Positions 8,642 through 19,818 of a stretch of DNA of 64,000 nt are shown here, one piece after another. The DNA is from Proteus appendicitidis (lineage in GTDB: Bacteria > Pseudomonadota > Gammaproteobacteria > Enterobacterales > Enterobacteriaceae). Numbering within the stretch: the first letter of the stretch is position 1; each line of letters begins with the position of its first letter. Made by a program: the position numbers and the translations under genes. The stretch covers positions 3,508,001-3,572,000 of the forward strand of contig NZ_CP127389.1 of the NCBI RefSeq assembly GCF_030271835.1, given 5' to 3'. The notes under the pieces are model-generated. The model did not search any database and was not told where the DNA came from. It worked only from the letters and a program-made list of their open reading frames with translations.

Positions 8642-8986
8642 TTACTGACACTTATAAACTTGTCCACTCATTTTGCTATCTAATGGTGCAAAGCTATCAA
8701 CAAAGCTACTTGCGCCAGTACCAACGTTAAAAATAACGTTACCACCCATTGCAGCTGCTTTATTACGTAGATCGTTAGCAGCGCCTCGCAGTGATTGGCT
8801 TTCAGTACGGGAACCTGATAACCAGTTATTTTGAACACCAGTCACTGTTCCTAGTAATTGGCATTCACTGCCTGGTTGCGTATCAGTGATTTGTACCTGT
8901 GAGCCAGCAGAGCTTAATGTGTTTGTTGCAGAACAGCCTGCTAGTAACAACGCGGCTGCAGCTCCCAATAACAATTTAATTCGCAT
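8642..8986 (-). CDS. yjeI: DUF4156 outer-membrane-type lipoprotein YjeI
   Basis: 114 residues with a lipoprotein signal: MRIK, a hydrophobic core, then the lipobox LLAGC (C18). The mature part matches the E. coli YjeI pattern: QITDTQPGSECQLLGTVTG, NNWLSG, RGAANDLRNKAAAMGGNVI and a terminal GQVYKC. Residue S19 after the lipid cysteine suggests outer-membrane sorting. yjeI is a neighbour of groEL and efp/epmB in E. coli too, so synteny supports the name. Function is unknown; the two conserved cysteines outside the signal may form a disulfide. Confidence 0.88.
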   Translation of the reverse strand: MRIKLLLGAAAALLLAGCSATNTLSSAGSQVQITDTQPGSECQLLGTVTGVQNNWLSGSRTESQSLRGAANDLRNKAAAMGGNVIFNVGTGASSFVDSFAPLDSKMSGQVYKCQ

Positions 8987-9310
8987 GATCCCCTCATTTA
9001 TTTGAGTGTCCGTTTAGTAATGACAACAATATACCTTGTCATCTCTCTTATGCGCAAAAATAAATCATCATCACTATCTCACATTAGCCAATAGCCTTAA
9101 GATATTATTTTCGCTTTAAACTTATTTTAACGTACAAATTCGGCTTTGAGATAGACAAAGCAATAATACCTCTATTCTACACCGCTTTTATGCTTTTAAA
9201 ATGATCAGACTGATTTTCAACCTACACAGTGCGAGAACGAACACATAATTTGTTCATTTTTTAACATCTTCAGACAGCAAATCGCTATCTGAAGATAATA
9301 TCGACCTAAA
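8987..9310. other. Intergenic region between the antiporter gene and yjeI
   Basis: 324 bases, AT-rich, no coding frame. It contains the hairpin after the antiporter gene (9266-9296) and presumably the yjeI promoter. Nothing else recognised. Confidence 0.5.
9266..9296 (-). terminator. Hairpin after the antiporter gene
   Basis: ATCTTCAGACAGC (9266-9278), loop AAATC, GCTATCTGAAGAT (9284-9296): a 13-bp stem with one wobble pair, 15 bases past the antiporter stop. The U-run in the minus direction is poor, so termination may need Rho. Confidence 0.5.
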
Positions 9311-10942
9311 TTAACTCAAATGATGATTCAACGCTTCTTCTTTTAAATCTAATTCATGGCGCAAACGATGAAAAATATGCTCGCTAATATGACGTGATTT
9401 ACGTAACTGCTGTAATGTTTCACGCTCTATTTTTAACGCACTGCGCGACAACTGACGCTCCATGCTAAACAAGCGTTTCAGATCAAGCGCTCCTTCTTGC
9501 ACACTGTCTTCACTATCAAGGCGACGACTATAAATTTCTAATAAATGCGAACCGGCTTCATTGCGTAGTGACATCTCATCAAGATCTTCACAAGGCTGGT
9601 TCATTAACTCATTAATATGCGCAATCGCCGCTTCGTTTAACGCTAAACGCGTACGAATTTCATCATTTTCATAAGGTAAATCTTCTGATAGCCCTTTAGT
9701 TAAAATCGGCAATGCAATTGTGGCTATCAATAATGAACAGAGAATAACGCCCATCGCAATAAAGATAGCGAGATCTCGTGTTGGGAAAGGTGAGCCGTCT
9801 GTCATTAATAAAGGCAAGGTTAAGATACCCGCTAGCGTAATCGCCCCTCTGACACCAGCCGTTGCCATAATCGCCATTAAGCGCAGATCATGGCGAGATA
9901 AACGTTTATCAGGAGAGCGGAATACTGTCAGTGACATAGAGATCCACACCCATGTAAAACGTAGTACAGCAAGCCCTATTGTAATAACGATGATATAACC
10001 TAAAACAGCCCAAGGATTAGTTGCACCCGCTGATTGCGTCACTTCAGGTAAAATCTTCCACATTGCAGGAAGTTGTTCACCTAATAGAATAAAAATCATC
10101 CCATTAAGCGCAACTTGAACGGTATCCCAAACTGCTTTACTTTGCATACGAGTAGCAGCTTGCATACGACCGACAATTTTTTCGTAGTGCATTGCAATAC
10201 CAGCAACAACTGCTGCGAGGATCCCCGATACATGGAAATGCTCTGCCAATAAATACGCAATAAACGGCATCAACAAGCTGATCAAGATTTGGATAGCCGG
10301 ATCTTCACCAGTACGTTTAACCAAAAACTGATTTAATCGCCCAATCACGCCTGCCACAATCAAACCAATCGCAGCACCACCTAAAGCAACTAATAAAAAT
10401 TGCCCCGTTGCTGAAGTAATAGAAAAAGAACCTGTTAATGCTGCTGCGACCGCAAAGCTAAAACAGACTAAGCCTGTAGCGTCATTAAGCAACGACTCGC
10501 CTTCTAAAATATGTGTCATACGTGAAGGAAGTGGTGAATTTACAGTCATTGCGGAGACTGAAACAGGATCGGTCGGTGACAAAATCGCCGCTAAGGCAAA
10601 AGCAATCGCAAGCGAAATAGAAGGAATAAGCCAATGAATAAAAAAGCCCATCCCAATTACGGTGACAACAACTAAACCGATCGCCAATGACATAATCGGT
10701 TTAATCTCTTGAAATAACGCCTCTTTAGGAATACGCCAACCATCCAAAAATAGAAGCGGTGGAATAAAGAGAAACAAGAAAAGATGAGGATCAAAAGCCA
10801 CCTCAAAACCAAAAATCGACAAACAAGCCCCCACAGCTATTTGGATCAACGGCAGAGGAATTTTTTCTGACAGCAATCGTGAGATAAATACACTCACAAT
10901 CACGGCAAAAAGAAAAATAAGCACAATGGCAACGACAGACAT
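9311..10942 (-). CDS. CPA1-family Na+/H+ antiporter (YjcE/NhaP-like)
   Basis: 543 residues. The first 400 form about 12 membrane segments with the CPA1 ion-site motifs LSPTDPVSV (about 121-129) and EGESLLNDATG (about 147-157); the last 130 are a hydrophilic, helix-rich cytoplasmic tail, as in YjcE-type exchangers. It would exchange Na+ or K+ for H+ at the inner membrane. The frame extends to a TTG at 10957, but the ATG at 10942 has GGGGGTG six bases upstream and is preferred. Single gene, presumed role in pH/sodium homeostasis. Confidence 0.88.
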   Translation of the reverse strand: MSVVAIVLIFLFAVIVSVFISRLLSEKIPLPLIQIAVGACLSIFGFEVAFDPHLFLFLFIPPLLFLDGWRIPKEALFQEIKPIMSLAIGLVVVTVIGMGFFIHWLIPSISLAIAFALAAILSPTDPVSVSAMTVNSPLPSRMTHILEGESLLNDATGLVCFSFAVAAALTGSFSITSATGQFLLVALGGAAIGLIVAGVIGRLNQFLVKRTGEDPAIQILISLLMPFIAYLLAEHFHVSGILAAVVAGIAMHYEKIVGRMQAATRMQSKAVWDTVQVALNGMIFILLGEQLPAMWKILPEVTQSAGATNPWAVLGYIIVITIGLAVLRFTWVWISMSLTVFRSPDKRLSRHDLRLMAIMATAGVRGAITLAGILTLPLLMTDGSPFPTRDLAIFIAMGVILCSLLIATIALPILTKGLSEDLPYENDEIRTRLALNEAAIAHINELMNQPCEDLDEMSLRNEAGSHLLEIYSRRLDSEDSVQEGALDLKRLFSMERQLSRSALKIERETLQQLRKSRHISEHIFHRLRHELDLKEEALNHHLS

Positions 10943-11375
10943 GGTGAGCACCCCCAATTATTTAATATTTTTTAAGCGGTGCAGTAAAAACGATCTGTTG
11001 CCTAATTGTAAAGAAATAAGTTGTTTCTAATTATATAAAAAATGAATTATCTGATAATTCTGAAATAAAACGGTATAAAAAGACCATAATTGGCAATCCA
11101 ATTATTGGAGGGGAACTCTATACAAGAGATGATATTGTGCATTAAAGGCATAATATGGGATTTATGTTGACAAATTCCCCCCAAAAAAGGGGATATTATG
11201 TATACCAATAATAAGATATACAGGATCTGATCCAAACTCCAGAAGCGACAATTCGCGCCCAATATCGGATTTGACGAGAAGATATCAAATATTTTTTTGA
11301 AAGTTTTCGAAATGCTTTGCCCACTAAGTATTGATTTACAATAGTGATTTTCAAATCTCAATTATAATTAGACAT
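10943..11375. other. Intergenic region between groEL and the antiporter gene
   Basis: About 430 bases without a convincing gene. A 104-codon minus-strand frame (11047-11361) lacks a ribosome site and normal composition. A short hairpin TCCCC/GGGGA lies near 11176-11194 next to a TTGACA at about 11167. It could be the remnant of a lost gene; no function assigned. Confidence 0.45.
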
Positions 11376-11404
11376 AAAAAAACCCGAGCCTAAACTCGGG
11401 TTTT
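11376..11404 (-). terminator. Rho-independent terminator of groESL
   Basis: AAAACCCGAG (11379-11388), loop CCTAAA, CTCGGGTTTT (11395-11404), with the A-run at the left giving U's in the minus-strand transcript. It lies 25 bases past the groEL stop. Confidence 0.92.
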
Positions 11405-11429
11405 CTTTGTAAAACAGTAAGCTGATGAA

Positions 11430-13103
<1,674 letters not shown>

Positions 13104-13128
13104 TTAAGAAGATCTTAAAAGAGAAAAA

Positions 13129-13422
13129 TTATTCTTCTACAATTGCTAAAATGTCGCTTTCAGACATGATAAGCACGTCTTCGTTATCAATTTTTTCTGT
13201 TTTAACGCCATAACCGTCGTTAAAAATTACGATATCGCCAACTTTAACATCCAGCGGTTTAACGTCGCCGTTTTCCATAATACGGCCTTGACCTACGGCT
13301 AAAATTTCGCCACGAGTTGATTTGCCCGCCGCAGTGCCAGTCAGTACGATACCGCCTGCTGATTTAGCTTCGACTTCTTTACGTTTAACAATAACACGGT
13401 CATGTAATGGACGAATCTTCAT
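13129..13422 (-). CDS. groES: Co-chaperonin GroES
   Basis: 97 residues, the seven-fold lid of GroEL. Start [14 protein letters not shown] at 13422 is the universal GroES N-terminus and has AGGAG about eight bases upstream. The open frame continues 36 codons further, but that stretch overlaps the heat-shock promoter and was rejected. The mobile loop [10 protein letters not shown] and the C-terminal [10 protein letters not shown] are intact. Confidence 0.98.
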   Translation of the reverse strand: MKIRPLHDRVIVKRKEVEAKSAGGIVLTGTAAGKSTRGEILAVGQGRIMENGDVKPLDVKVGDIVIFNDGYGVKTEKIDNEDVLIMSESDILAIVEE

Positions 13423-13503
13423 TAATAGTGCTCCTATAAAAAAGTCCATATCAGGATTAAGGTTGATACCAGTGCCCAAGATGAACCAGTACCATGACGA
13501 TAC

Positions 13504-13534
13504 AAGTGGGGGCATCCAGTAAAACTTCAAGGGG
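13504..13534 (-). promoter_or_regulatory. Sigma-32 heat-shock promoter of groESL
   Basis: Read on the minus strand: CCCCTTGAAG (-35 element, from 13534) and, after a 12-base spacer, CCCCCACTT (-10 element, ending 13504). This matches the CTTGAAA / CCCCATNT heat-shock consensus and the groE promoter of relatives. It lies about 80 bases before the groES ATG. Confidence 0.85.
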
Positions 13535-13592
13535 AGAAGTATGATTTTTTTTTCAAATTTTCCCCATTTCAGTTGATTATGCTTTGGGCTAA

Positions 13593-14099
13593 TTATTTTT
13601 TGTCAGAAAAATGGTCGTTATCCTGATCTTCCGTCTTATTATTCAGTTGGTTACTCGGTGAATCCTCTTTGCGTTGAAACTCACCTTCAAAGGTTGTTCC
13701 ACTCTGATTAGAAGAAAATCCACTTTGACCATGACCTGCCGAATAAACTTGAATTCGAGAGATCAGTTTTGTCACTAATAGCGCTTGCAATGGCGGTAAC
13801 AACAACAGCAAGCCCAAGAAATCTGTAAAAAAGCCCGGTATCAACAGTAAAATACCTGCCAGAATTAACGAAACACTTTTCACCATTTCGGCGGCTGGCA
13901 CTTCACCCACTGCCAGTTTTTGTTGCATTGAAGCAATATTTTTTACGCCCTGATTTTTTACCAGTGAGACACCAACACAAGAAGTCAGCACCACAAGGAA
14001 TAGTGTTGTAAGAACGCCAATAGAAGATGCCACATTGACGAAAATAACAGCTTCTATATAGATAAGAAGACAGATAACAATTAATGGGAGCCAACGCAC
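13593..14099 (-). CDS. fxsA: FxsA membrane protein
   Basis: 168 residues; inner-membrane protein whose overproduction in E. coli relieves F-plasmid exclusion of phage T7. Three to four hydrophobic segments fill residues 1-110 (including [16 protein letters not shown], the FxsA signature); the tail of about 55 residues is polar and acidic. An AGGAGAACC ribosome site precedes the ATG. It sits between aspA and groES exactly as in E. coli, which supports the name. Normal cellular role unknown. Confidence 0.92.
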   Translation of the reverse strand: MRWLPLIVICLLIYIEAVIFVNVASSIGVLTTLFLVVLTSCVGVSLVKNQGVKNIASMQQKLAVGEVPAAEMVKSVSLILAGILLLIPGFFTDFLGLLLLLPPLQALLVTKLISRIQVYSAGHGQSGFSSNQSGTTFEGEFQRKEDSPSNQLNNKTEDQDNDHFSDKK

Positions 14100-14473
14100 T
14101 TGGTTCTCCTTTTTATAAAAAAAGATTCATATTATTAATAGAAAGGAGTGTGAACTACATCTAAGGTGATGGTTTACGAACTCGCTTTTTCTTAGTTTAT
14201 CTACATAATAATGGGGAGCCTAACACTCCTTTTCAAGGGGCGTTGAAAAGAGAAGTAGAACTGTAAAATCCATGAGATAGATCACAAAAAGAAAATATTT
14301 AGAGGTTATTTACTTATAAAGTGATCCAGCTTAAAGGTATTTGTTTACAACCCGAATATGATCGTGTCAGTACTAAGCAAAACGGTAAGTTATATTACAT
14401 TATTAACCGTTAACGATATATTTTATTAACAAGCGCATAACTAGACAGTTAAAATTTTAATAAGAAGGTTCTC
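14100..14473. promoter_or_regulatory. fxsA/aspA divergent control region
   Basis: 374 bases separating the two divergent genes. It contains AAAGGAGTGT (14142-14151) and its exact complement ACACTCCTTT (14223-14232), a tight palindrome CTTTTCAA-GGGGCG-TTGAAAAG at 14229-14250, and a CRP-like site at 14271-14286. Specific promoters were not resolved. Confidence 0.6.
14271..14286. promoter_or_regulatory. Candidate CRP site upstream of aspA
   Basis: CATGA-GATAGA-TCACA: the right half-site is perfect and the left matches 3 of 5 of TGTGA-N6-TCACA. aspA is CRP-activated in E. coli, so the location about 190 bases upstream is plausible, but the match is modest. Confidence 0.4.
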
Positions 14474-15898
14474 ATGTCAAATAAAACTCGTATCGAAGAA
14501 GACCTGTTAGGTAAAAGAGAAGTTCCTGCTGATGCTTACTACGGCGTCCACACTTTACGTGCAATTGAAAACTTCTACATCAGTGATCGTACCATCAATG
14601 ATGTTCCAGAATTCATCCGCGGTATGGTAATGGTGAAAAAAGCTGCTGCATTAGCAAACAAAGAGCTTCACACTATTCCTCGTGAAATCGCTGATACGAT
14701 TATCAAAGCCTGTGACGTAGTATTAGAAACAGGTAAACACATGGATCAATTCCCAGTTGATGTATTCCAAGGCGGTGCAGGTACTTCATTAAATATGAAT
14801 ACCAATGAAGTTATCGCAAACATCGGTCTGGAATTAATGGGCCACCAAAAAGGTGAATACCAATACCTGAACCCAAATGACCACGTCAATAAGAGCCAAT
14901 CAACAAACGACGCTTATCCTTGTGGTTTCCGTGTAGCGGTTTATAACTCTATTATCAAATTAACAGAATCTATCGAACTGCTGAAAGCAGGTTTTGATAG
15001 AAAAGCAGTTGAGTTCAAAGACATCCTGAAAATGGGTCGTACTCAATTACAAGATGCTGTACCAATGACTTTAGGTCAAGAATTCCACGCTTTCTCTGTA
15101 CTGATGAAAGAAGAAATCAAAAACCTGAAACGCACTGCTGAGTTACTGTTAGAAATGAACTTAGGTGCAACAGCTATCGGTACTGGTCTGAATACAGCGC
15201 CTGGTTACCAAGAACTGTCTGTTAAAAAATTAGCAGAAGTAACTGGTTTAGCTTGTGTTCCAGCAGAAGACTTAATTGAAGCAACTTCTGACTGTGGTGC
15301 TTATGTCATGGTTCACGGTGCATTAAAACGCTTAGCTGTGAAAATGTCTAAAATCTGTAATGACTTACGTTTACTGTCCTCTGGTCCTCGTGCAGGTCTG
15401 AAAGAAATCAATCTTCCAGAACTACAAGCAGGTTCTTCAATCATGCCAGCTAAAGTAAACCCAGTTATTCCAGAAGTTGTTAACCAAGCTTGCTTTAAAG
15501 TTATCGGTAATGACACTTGTGTGACTATGGCTGCTGAAGCTGGTCAATTACAATTAAACGTAATGGAACCAGCAATCGGCCAAGCAATGTTCGAATCAAT
15601 CTCTCTGTTAAGCAACGCTTGCCGTAACTTAGTAGAAAAATGTGTTGATGGTATCACTGCGAATAAAGAAATCTGTGAACACTTCGTATTCAACTCAATC
15701 GGTATCGTTACTTATCTGAACCCATTCATCGGTCACCATAACGGTGATATCGTTGGTAAGATTTGTGCTGAAACAGGTAAGAGTGTACGTGAAGTTGTTC
15801 TAGAACGCGGTTTACTAACCGAAGAACAACTGGATGATATCTTCTCTGTTGAGAACTTAAAAAACCCGGCTTACAAAGCAAAACGCTTCGATGATTAA
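14474..15898 (+). CDS. aspA: Aspartate ammonia-lyase (aspartase)
   Basis: 474 residues, cytoplasmic; converts L-aspartate to fumarate plus ammonia. The fumarase/aspartase superfamily signature [11 protein letters not shown] lies near residues 319-329 and contains the catalytic serine loop; the other conserved regions ([16 protein letters not shown] and the NKSQSTND segment) are present. An AAGAAGG ribosome site precedes ATG. Followed by a terminator and then dcuA, which exchanges aspartate for succinate: together they supply fumarate for anaerobic respiration. Confidence 0.97.
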   Translation: MSNKTRIEEDLLGKREVPADAYYGVHTLRAIENFYISDRTINDVPEFIRGMVMVKKAAALANKELHTIPREIADTIIKACDVVLETGKHMDQFPVDVFQGGAGTSLNMNTNEVIANIGLELMGHQKGEYQYLNPNDHVNKSQSTNDAYPCGFRVAVYNSIIKLTESIELLKAGFDRKAVEFKDILKMGRTQLQDAVPMTLGQEFHAFSVLMKEEIKNLKRTAELLLEMNLGATAIGTGLNTAPGYQELSVKKLAEVTGLACVPAEDLIEATSDCGAYVMVHGALKRLAVKMSKICNDLRLLSSGPRAGLKEINLPELQAGSSIMPAKVNPVIPEVVNQACFKVIGNDTCVTMAAEAGQLQLNVMEPAIGQAMFESISLLSNACRNLVEKCVDGITANKEICEHFVFNSIGIVTYLNPFIGHHNGDIVGKICAETGKSVREVVLERGLLTEEQLDDIFSVENLKNPAYKAKRFDD

Positions 15899-15954
15899 TA
15901 ATTATGTTTCATAACATAATCATGTTAAACATAAGAATGAGCTCTTAAAAATGT

Positions 15955-15987
15955 AAGGCACGGACTCTTTAAGAGACGTGCCTTTTT
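15955..15987 (+). terminator. Terminator between aspA and dcuA
   Basis: AAGGCACG (15955-15962) pairs with CGTGCCTT (15977-15984), with a smaller CTCTT/AAGAG inner stem and T-run. A second perfect hairpin, ATTATGTT-TCAT-AACATAAT, lies at 15901-15920 just after the aspA stop. dcuA may be read partly by read-through. Confidence 0.88.
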
Positions 15988-16056
15988 ACTTGATTGTAAA
16001 AACAAAAATTTAACTTATCTTTCTCATTTTTTTAATTATCTCAAGGAGTAAACGCT

Positions 16057-17382
16057 ATGTTAGCCGTAGAATTGATTATCGTTCTGCTGGCCATTTTCCT
16101 CGGTGCGAGACTTGGGGGAATTGGTATCGGGTTTGCCGGTGGTTTAGGGGTTTTAGTTTTAGCTGCTATCGGTGTTAAACCTGGTTCAATCCCTTTTGAT
16201 GTTATCTCCATCATTATGGCTGTTATTGCCGCAATCTCTGCAATGCAGGTTGCTGGTGGTTTGGATTACCTTGTTGGCCAAACTGAAAAACTGTTAAGAC
16301 GTAATCCAAAATACATCACAATTCTTGCGCCTATTGTGACTTATTTCTTAACTCTATTTGCAGGTACAGGGAACATCTCTTTAGCAACACTGCCAGTTAT
16401 CGCTGAAGTTGCAAAAGAACAAGGCATCAAACCTTGCCGTCCTTTATCAACAGGTGTTGTTGCTGCTCAAATCGGTATTACTGCATCTCCTATCTCTGCT
16501 GCTGTTGTTTACATGGCTTCTGTCATGGAAAACCCAGCAATGGTGGGTGAAGGTCATACTGTAAGTTATATCACTCTGCTGTCTATCTTATTACCAGCGA
16601 CTTTCCTTGCTATCATTCTGATGTCATTCATCGTGTCTTGGGTATTTAACTCAAAACTGTCTGATGATGCTGTCTACCGTGAGCGTTTAGAACAAGGTCT
16701 GGTTGAATTACGTGGTAGCCAAGCACGTAGAGAAACATTACCAGGTGCTAAATCATCTGTAATGCTGTTCCTACTGGGTGTTCTGTGTGTTGTAACTTAT
16801 GCAATTGTCAACAGCCCAAGCTTAGGTCTTGTCAAAACTCCACTGATGAATACGACTAACGCTATTCTTATCATCATGCTGAGTGTTGCAACCTTAATCA
16901 CTGTTTTCTGTAAAGTTAAAACTGACAACATCTTAAACTCAAGTACCTTTAAAGCAGGTATGAGTGCATGTATTTGTATTCTGGGTGTTGCATGGTTAGG
17001 TGATACTTTCGTTTCAAGCAACATCGATTGGATCAAACTGACTGCGGGTGACTTAATCACTGGCCATCCTTGGTTATTAGCGGTTATCTTCTTCTTCTGT
17101 TCTGCTCTGTTATATTCTCAAGCAGCAACAGCGAAAGCGTTAATGCCAATGGCTTTAGCATTAGGTGTAACTCCATTAACTGCCATTGCTTCTTTCTCTG
17201 CGGTTTCTGGTCTATTTATTCTGCCAACTTACCCAACACTGGTTGCAGCAGTTCAAATGGATGACACAGGTACAACTCGTATCGGTAAATTAGTCTTCAA
17301 CCACCCATTCTTTATCCCAGGTACTATTGGTGTGGTATTAGCTGTCGCATTTGGTTTCCTCTTCGGCAGTATGATTTTGTAG
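16057..17382 (+). CDS. dcuA: Anaerobic C4-dicarboxylate transporter DcuA
   Basis: 441 residues with about 10-12 membrane helices; an inner-membrane exchanger of aspartate, fumarate, malate and succinate. The N-terminus MLAVELIIVLLAIFLGARLGGIGIG and the internal LTLFAGTGNISLATLPVIAEVA match Dcu family signatures. A CAAGGAGT ribosome site precedes the ATG. Located directly after aspA as in E. coli; in E. coli cutA and dsbD follow, but here the next gene is yjdC. Confidence 0.96.
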   Translation: MLAVELIIVLLAIFLGARLGGIGIGFAGGLGVLVLAAIGVKPGSIPFDVISIIMAVIAAISAMQVAGGLDYLVGQTEKLLRRNPKYITILAPIVTYFLTLFAGTGNISLATLPVIAEVAKEQGIKPCRPLSTGVVAAQIGITASPISAAVVYMASVMENPAMVGEGHTVSYITLLSILLPATFLAIILMSFIVSWVFNSKLSDDAVYRERLEQGLVELRGSQARRETLPGAKSSVMLFLLGVLCVVTYAIVNSPSLGLVKTPLMNTTNAILIIMLSVATLITVFCKVKTDNILNSSTFKAGMSACICILGVAWLGDTFVSSNIDWIKLTAGDLITGHPWLLAVIFFFCSALLYSQAATAKALMPMALALGVTPLTAIASFSAVSGLFILPTYPTLVAAVQMDDTGTTRIGKLVFNHPFFIPGTIGVVLAVAFGFLFGSMIL

Positions 17383-17446
17383 TTTGAAGTAAAAAATTAA
17401 AACATTGCAAAAAAGTGCTTAGCGCTTAAAAGAAATAAAAAATAAG

Positions 17447-17482
17447 AAAATACCCTGTCGCAAGATGGGGTATTTTCATTTT
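17447..17482 (+). terminator. Rho-independent terminator of dcuA
   Basis: AAAATACCC (17447-17455) pairs with GGGTATTTT (17468-17476) across a 12-base loop; a T-rich tail follows. About 65 bases past the dcuA stop. Confidence 0.85.
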
Positions 17483-17565
17483 AGCCTATCGCTCCTCGCT
17501 TTCATTTTTAGCTAAAGTCTGCTAATTATGATGTTCTCGCGACAACGTGATTTAAGGAGATTTCC

Positions 17566-18138
17566 GTGCAACGTGAAGCGTTATTAGACCACGTACTTAT
17601 CCAGTTAGAACAATACGGCTTAGCTGCAACCTTACCTGAGCTTCTTCAAGATTCAGGTATCAACGAATCTGATCTTCACCCTTTTTGGCCTGATAGAGAC
17701 GCATTGATTTTTGATTGTCTTCGCCACCACGGACAGCAAATTGATATTTGGCAACGCCAAGTGATGTTAGATGAAGAACTCACTATCGAACAAAAATTAC
17801 TGGTGCGTTACGATCAACTCGCTATGCGCTTAGAAAAAAACCGATTCCCCGGTTGTTTATTTGTAGCAGCTTGTAGCGCATATCCTGATGAACACTCTCA
17901 AATTCACCAATTAAGCCAACGCCAAAAACAAAGCTCTTTTGATTACTCTAGAACGCTACTACGCGAGCTTGATATTGAAGACAGTGAATTAGTCGCTAAA
18001 CAAATGGAACTCATCTTAGAGGGCTGTCTAAGTCGTTTAATGGTGAATCATCATGCTGATGATATTGTTACAGCAAAATTATTGGCAGAGGATATTCTTA
18101 AGATTGCTCAATGTCGAAAAAATGGCGCATTAAGTTAG
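17566..18138 (+). CDS. yjdC: TetR-type regulator YjdC
   Basis: 190 residues from a GTG start preceded by TAAGGAG at a good distance. The N-terminal 45 residues form a degenerate TetR helix-turn-helix (LPELLQDSGINESDLHPFWPDRDALIF); the rest is the helical ligand/dimer domain and carries the YjdC-specific pattern NRFPGCLFVAACSAYPD and VAKQMELILEGCLSRLMVN. In E. coli yjdC also lies next to a tRNA-Phe gene. Target genes and ligand unknown. Confidence 0.9.
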   Translation: MQREALLDHVLIQLEQYGLAATLPELLQDSGINESDLHPFWPDRDALIFDCLRHHGQQIDIWQRQVMLDEELTIEQKLLVRYDQLAMRLEKNRFPGCLFVAACSAYPDEHSQIHQLSQRQKQSSFDYSRTLLRELDIEDSELVAKQMELILEGCLSRLMVNHHADDIVTAKLLAEDILKIAQCRKNGALS

Positions 18139-18394
18139 TTGTAAGCATTGGAAAACGAGAAAAATGATCTGTTTTTTTGTTTGTACTCAATTTCTATCTA
18201 CAGAATAGCAAAAAACAAATTTAATCATCAAAAAAAGAGAAGGTTTTCTCTTTGATATGCAAAAAAGCGAATATCTTTACTGATTGTTATTTAAGCATTT
18301 TTTACTAAAAAATCGCTTATGATGAAAATTTAAACTCGAATAGAGTAAAAAGAAAGCAAACGAACTTATTTTTGCATTTTTTATTAAAAAGACG

Positions 18395-18423
18395 TTGACG
18401 CATCACGCTGAATACGGTTTAAT
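18395..18423 (+). promoter_or_regulatory. Sigma-70 promoter of tRNA-Phe
   Basis: TTGACG, 17-base spacer, TTTAAT, then a GC-rich GCGCCTC discriminator, typical of stringently controlled stable-RNA promoters. The tRNA begins 12 bases after the -10 element. Confidence 0.8.
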
Positions 18424-18434
18424 GCGCCTCGTTA

Positions 18435-18510
18435 GCCCGAATAGCTCAGTCGGTAGAGCAGGGGATTGAAAATCCCCGTGTCCTTGGTTCGATTCCGAGT
18501 TCGGGCACCA
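18435..18510 (+). tRNA. tRNA-Phe (anticodon GAA)
   Basis: 76 bases with encoded CCA. Acceptor GCCCGAA pairs with TTCGGGC; D arm AGCTC..GAGC; anticodon stem GGGGA/TCCCC around the loop TTGAAAA (anticodon GAA); T loop GGTTCGATTCC. It corresponds to the pheU position beside yjdC in E. coli, a well-known integration hot spot, and the accessory zone starts just downstream. Confidence 0.97.
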
Positions 18511-18519
18511 TCTTTAAAG

Positions 18520-18546
18520 AAACCAGCCTTAGGGCTGGTTTTTTGC
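18520..18546 (+). terminator. Terminator of tRNA-Phe
   Basis: AAACCAGCC (18520-18528), loop TTAG, GGCTGGTTT (18533-18541) followed by T's, ten bases after the tRNA. Confidence 0.92.
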
Positions 18547-18675
18547 TTTTATAGACTAAGCTAGTTGTTGTTATTAACAAGATGCACTTCATCACTGTTT
18601 CTCTTTCTACCTACCTTATTTTTATCTATTAGAAAGTAGCTCAAAAGATAGGGTCAAAAAGCCCACGCTTATTTG

Positions 18676-19818
18676 TTATAAATTAGGAGTAAACCCTTCT
18701 GCTGTTAAAACTTTAATAACGCCCCGAATCAAATAAGAATTTGAAAAGTTTGCAATATAAATTCGAGAACCTTCTTTTATAGGTTGCAACAATCCTCTCT
18801 GAACTAATTTACCAAGCTGATACGTTATTTGGGATGACTTTAAGTTAGGTAAAATTTTACGAAAATCTCCAGATTTTATTGTTCCTAATTCTACTGTTTG
18901 CTTTAGCACCTTAGATTCGAAAGCATTTATAAGTTTTCTTTCTAGTAAGAAATCAAGCGCTGGGTATAATATTTTTTTACTTAAAAAAGTATGGTTAGTT
19001 AATTGATCCAATTTTTTAAGTTCTACTGAGATCCCAGAAAGAACATATAAACACCACTCTTCTAATGCTTGTTCTGTTCCTCTATCAGCTTTAGAAAGCA
19101 TCACATAATAACGCTCTCTATCATTACAAAAGACTGCCGTCGGATTAAGAACTCGCCCTCCTGCTTGTACATTAAATCCATATTTAATTAATAATGCGTA
19201 TGTTAACAGTCGTACTGTACGCCCATTACCATTCCCAAAAGGATGAATCCAACCAAATCGATGATGCACTAATGCAATTTTCATCAAATCATATTTAGGT
19301 TTATCTACCTTATTTATAAATGTAGTCAGTTCTTTCATGTAATCGGAAACATGAATATAATCTGGTGGTAAATGTTCAGATAAAGCAATACTCACATTAT
19401 GCTGGCGATAAACACCTGGCGTTTTATCGCCTTCTCGTTGTAATCCAATCACAGCTAAGCTATGTAACTCTCGAATAAAATACTCGGTTATATCATCACC
19501 GTTTTTTAAGTATTCATCGATAAATTCCATTGCTGTTTCAATATTATTAATTTCTTTAAGCTGATCTGTAGAATTTTGCATTCCTTCTACTTTACTTTCA
19601 ACATAATCAGCAAGTGTAGTATGGTTCCCCTCTATTCTTGCAGAACCTAAGCTCTCCAGCATATGGAAAATATCTTTCAATTGAGCAAATAGAAGTGGAT
19701 GGACATCTGTTTCTAATCGTAAATGTCGGAGTAACTCTAACTCAGTTAAAGCATCAACTAAAGGAGAGTCAAAACTTGGATTTAAGAGTCCAAGTGCAAA
19801 GTGATTAAATTGGGGCAT
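18676..19818 (-). CDS. Fic-domain protein, class II (self-inhibited)
   Basis: 380 residues. A Fic_N-type N-terminal region carries the inhibitory motif SARIEG (S59 to G64, the (S/T)xxxE(G/N) class II type). The Fic core with its active-site loop HPFGNGNGR is at 192-200, and the C-terminal 80 residues look like a winged helix ([29 protein letters not shown]). Fic enzymes transfer AMP or similar groups from nucleotides to proteins. The usual acidic residue of HxFx(D/E)GNGR is N196 here, which may alter metal binding. No partner antitoxin gene is beside it. Single gene next to tRNA-Phe. Confidence 0.88.
   Translation of the reverse strand: MPQFNHFALGLLNPSFDSPLVDALTELELLRHLRLETDVHPLLFAQLKDIFHMLESLGSARIEGNHTTLADYVESKVEGMQNSTDQLKEINNIETAMEFIDEYLKNGDDITEYFIRELHSLAVIGLQREGDKTPGVYRQHNVSIALSEHLPPDYIHVSDYMKELTTFINKVDKPKYDLMKIALVHHRFGWIHPFGNGNGRTVRLLTYALLIKYGFNVQAGGRVLNPTAVFCNDRERYYVMLSKADRGTEQALEEWCLYVLSGISVELKKLDQLTNHTFLSKKILYPALDFLLERKLINAFESKVLKQTVELGTIKSGDFRKILPNLKSSQITYQLGKLVQRGLLQPIKEGSRIYIANFSNSYLIRGVIKVLTAEGFTPNL

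Noticed and set aside
10943..10957. TTG start for the antiporter
   Set aside because: The ATG at 10942 has a GGGGGTG ribosome site at proper distance; the TTG lies upstream of that site.
11047..11361. 104-codon minus-strand frame next to groEL
   Set aside because: No ribosome site, low-complexity hydrophobic composition with no recognisable motif; lies in AT-rich intergenic sequence.
13423..13530. Upstream in-frame extension of groES
   Set aside because: Contains the sigma-32 promoter and no ribosome site; the universal start MKIRPLHD is at 13422.
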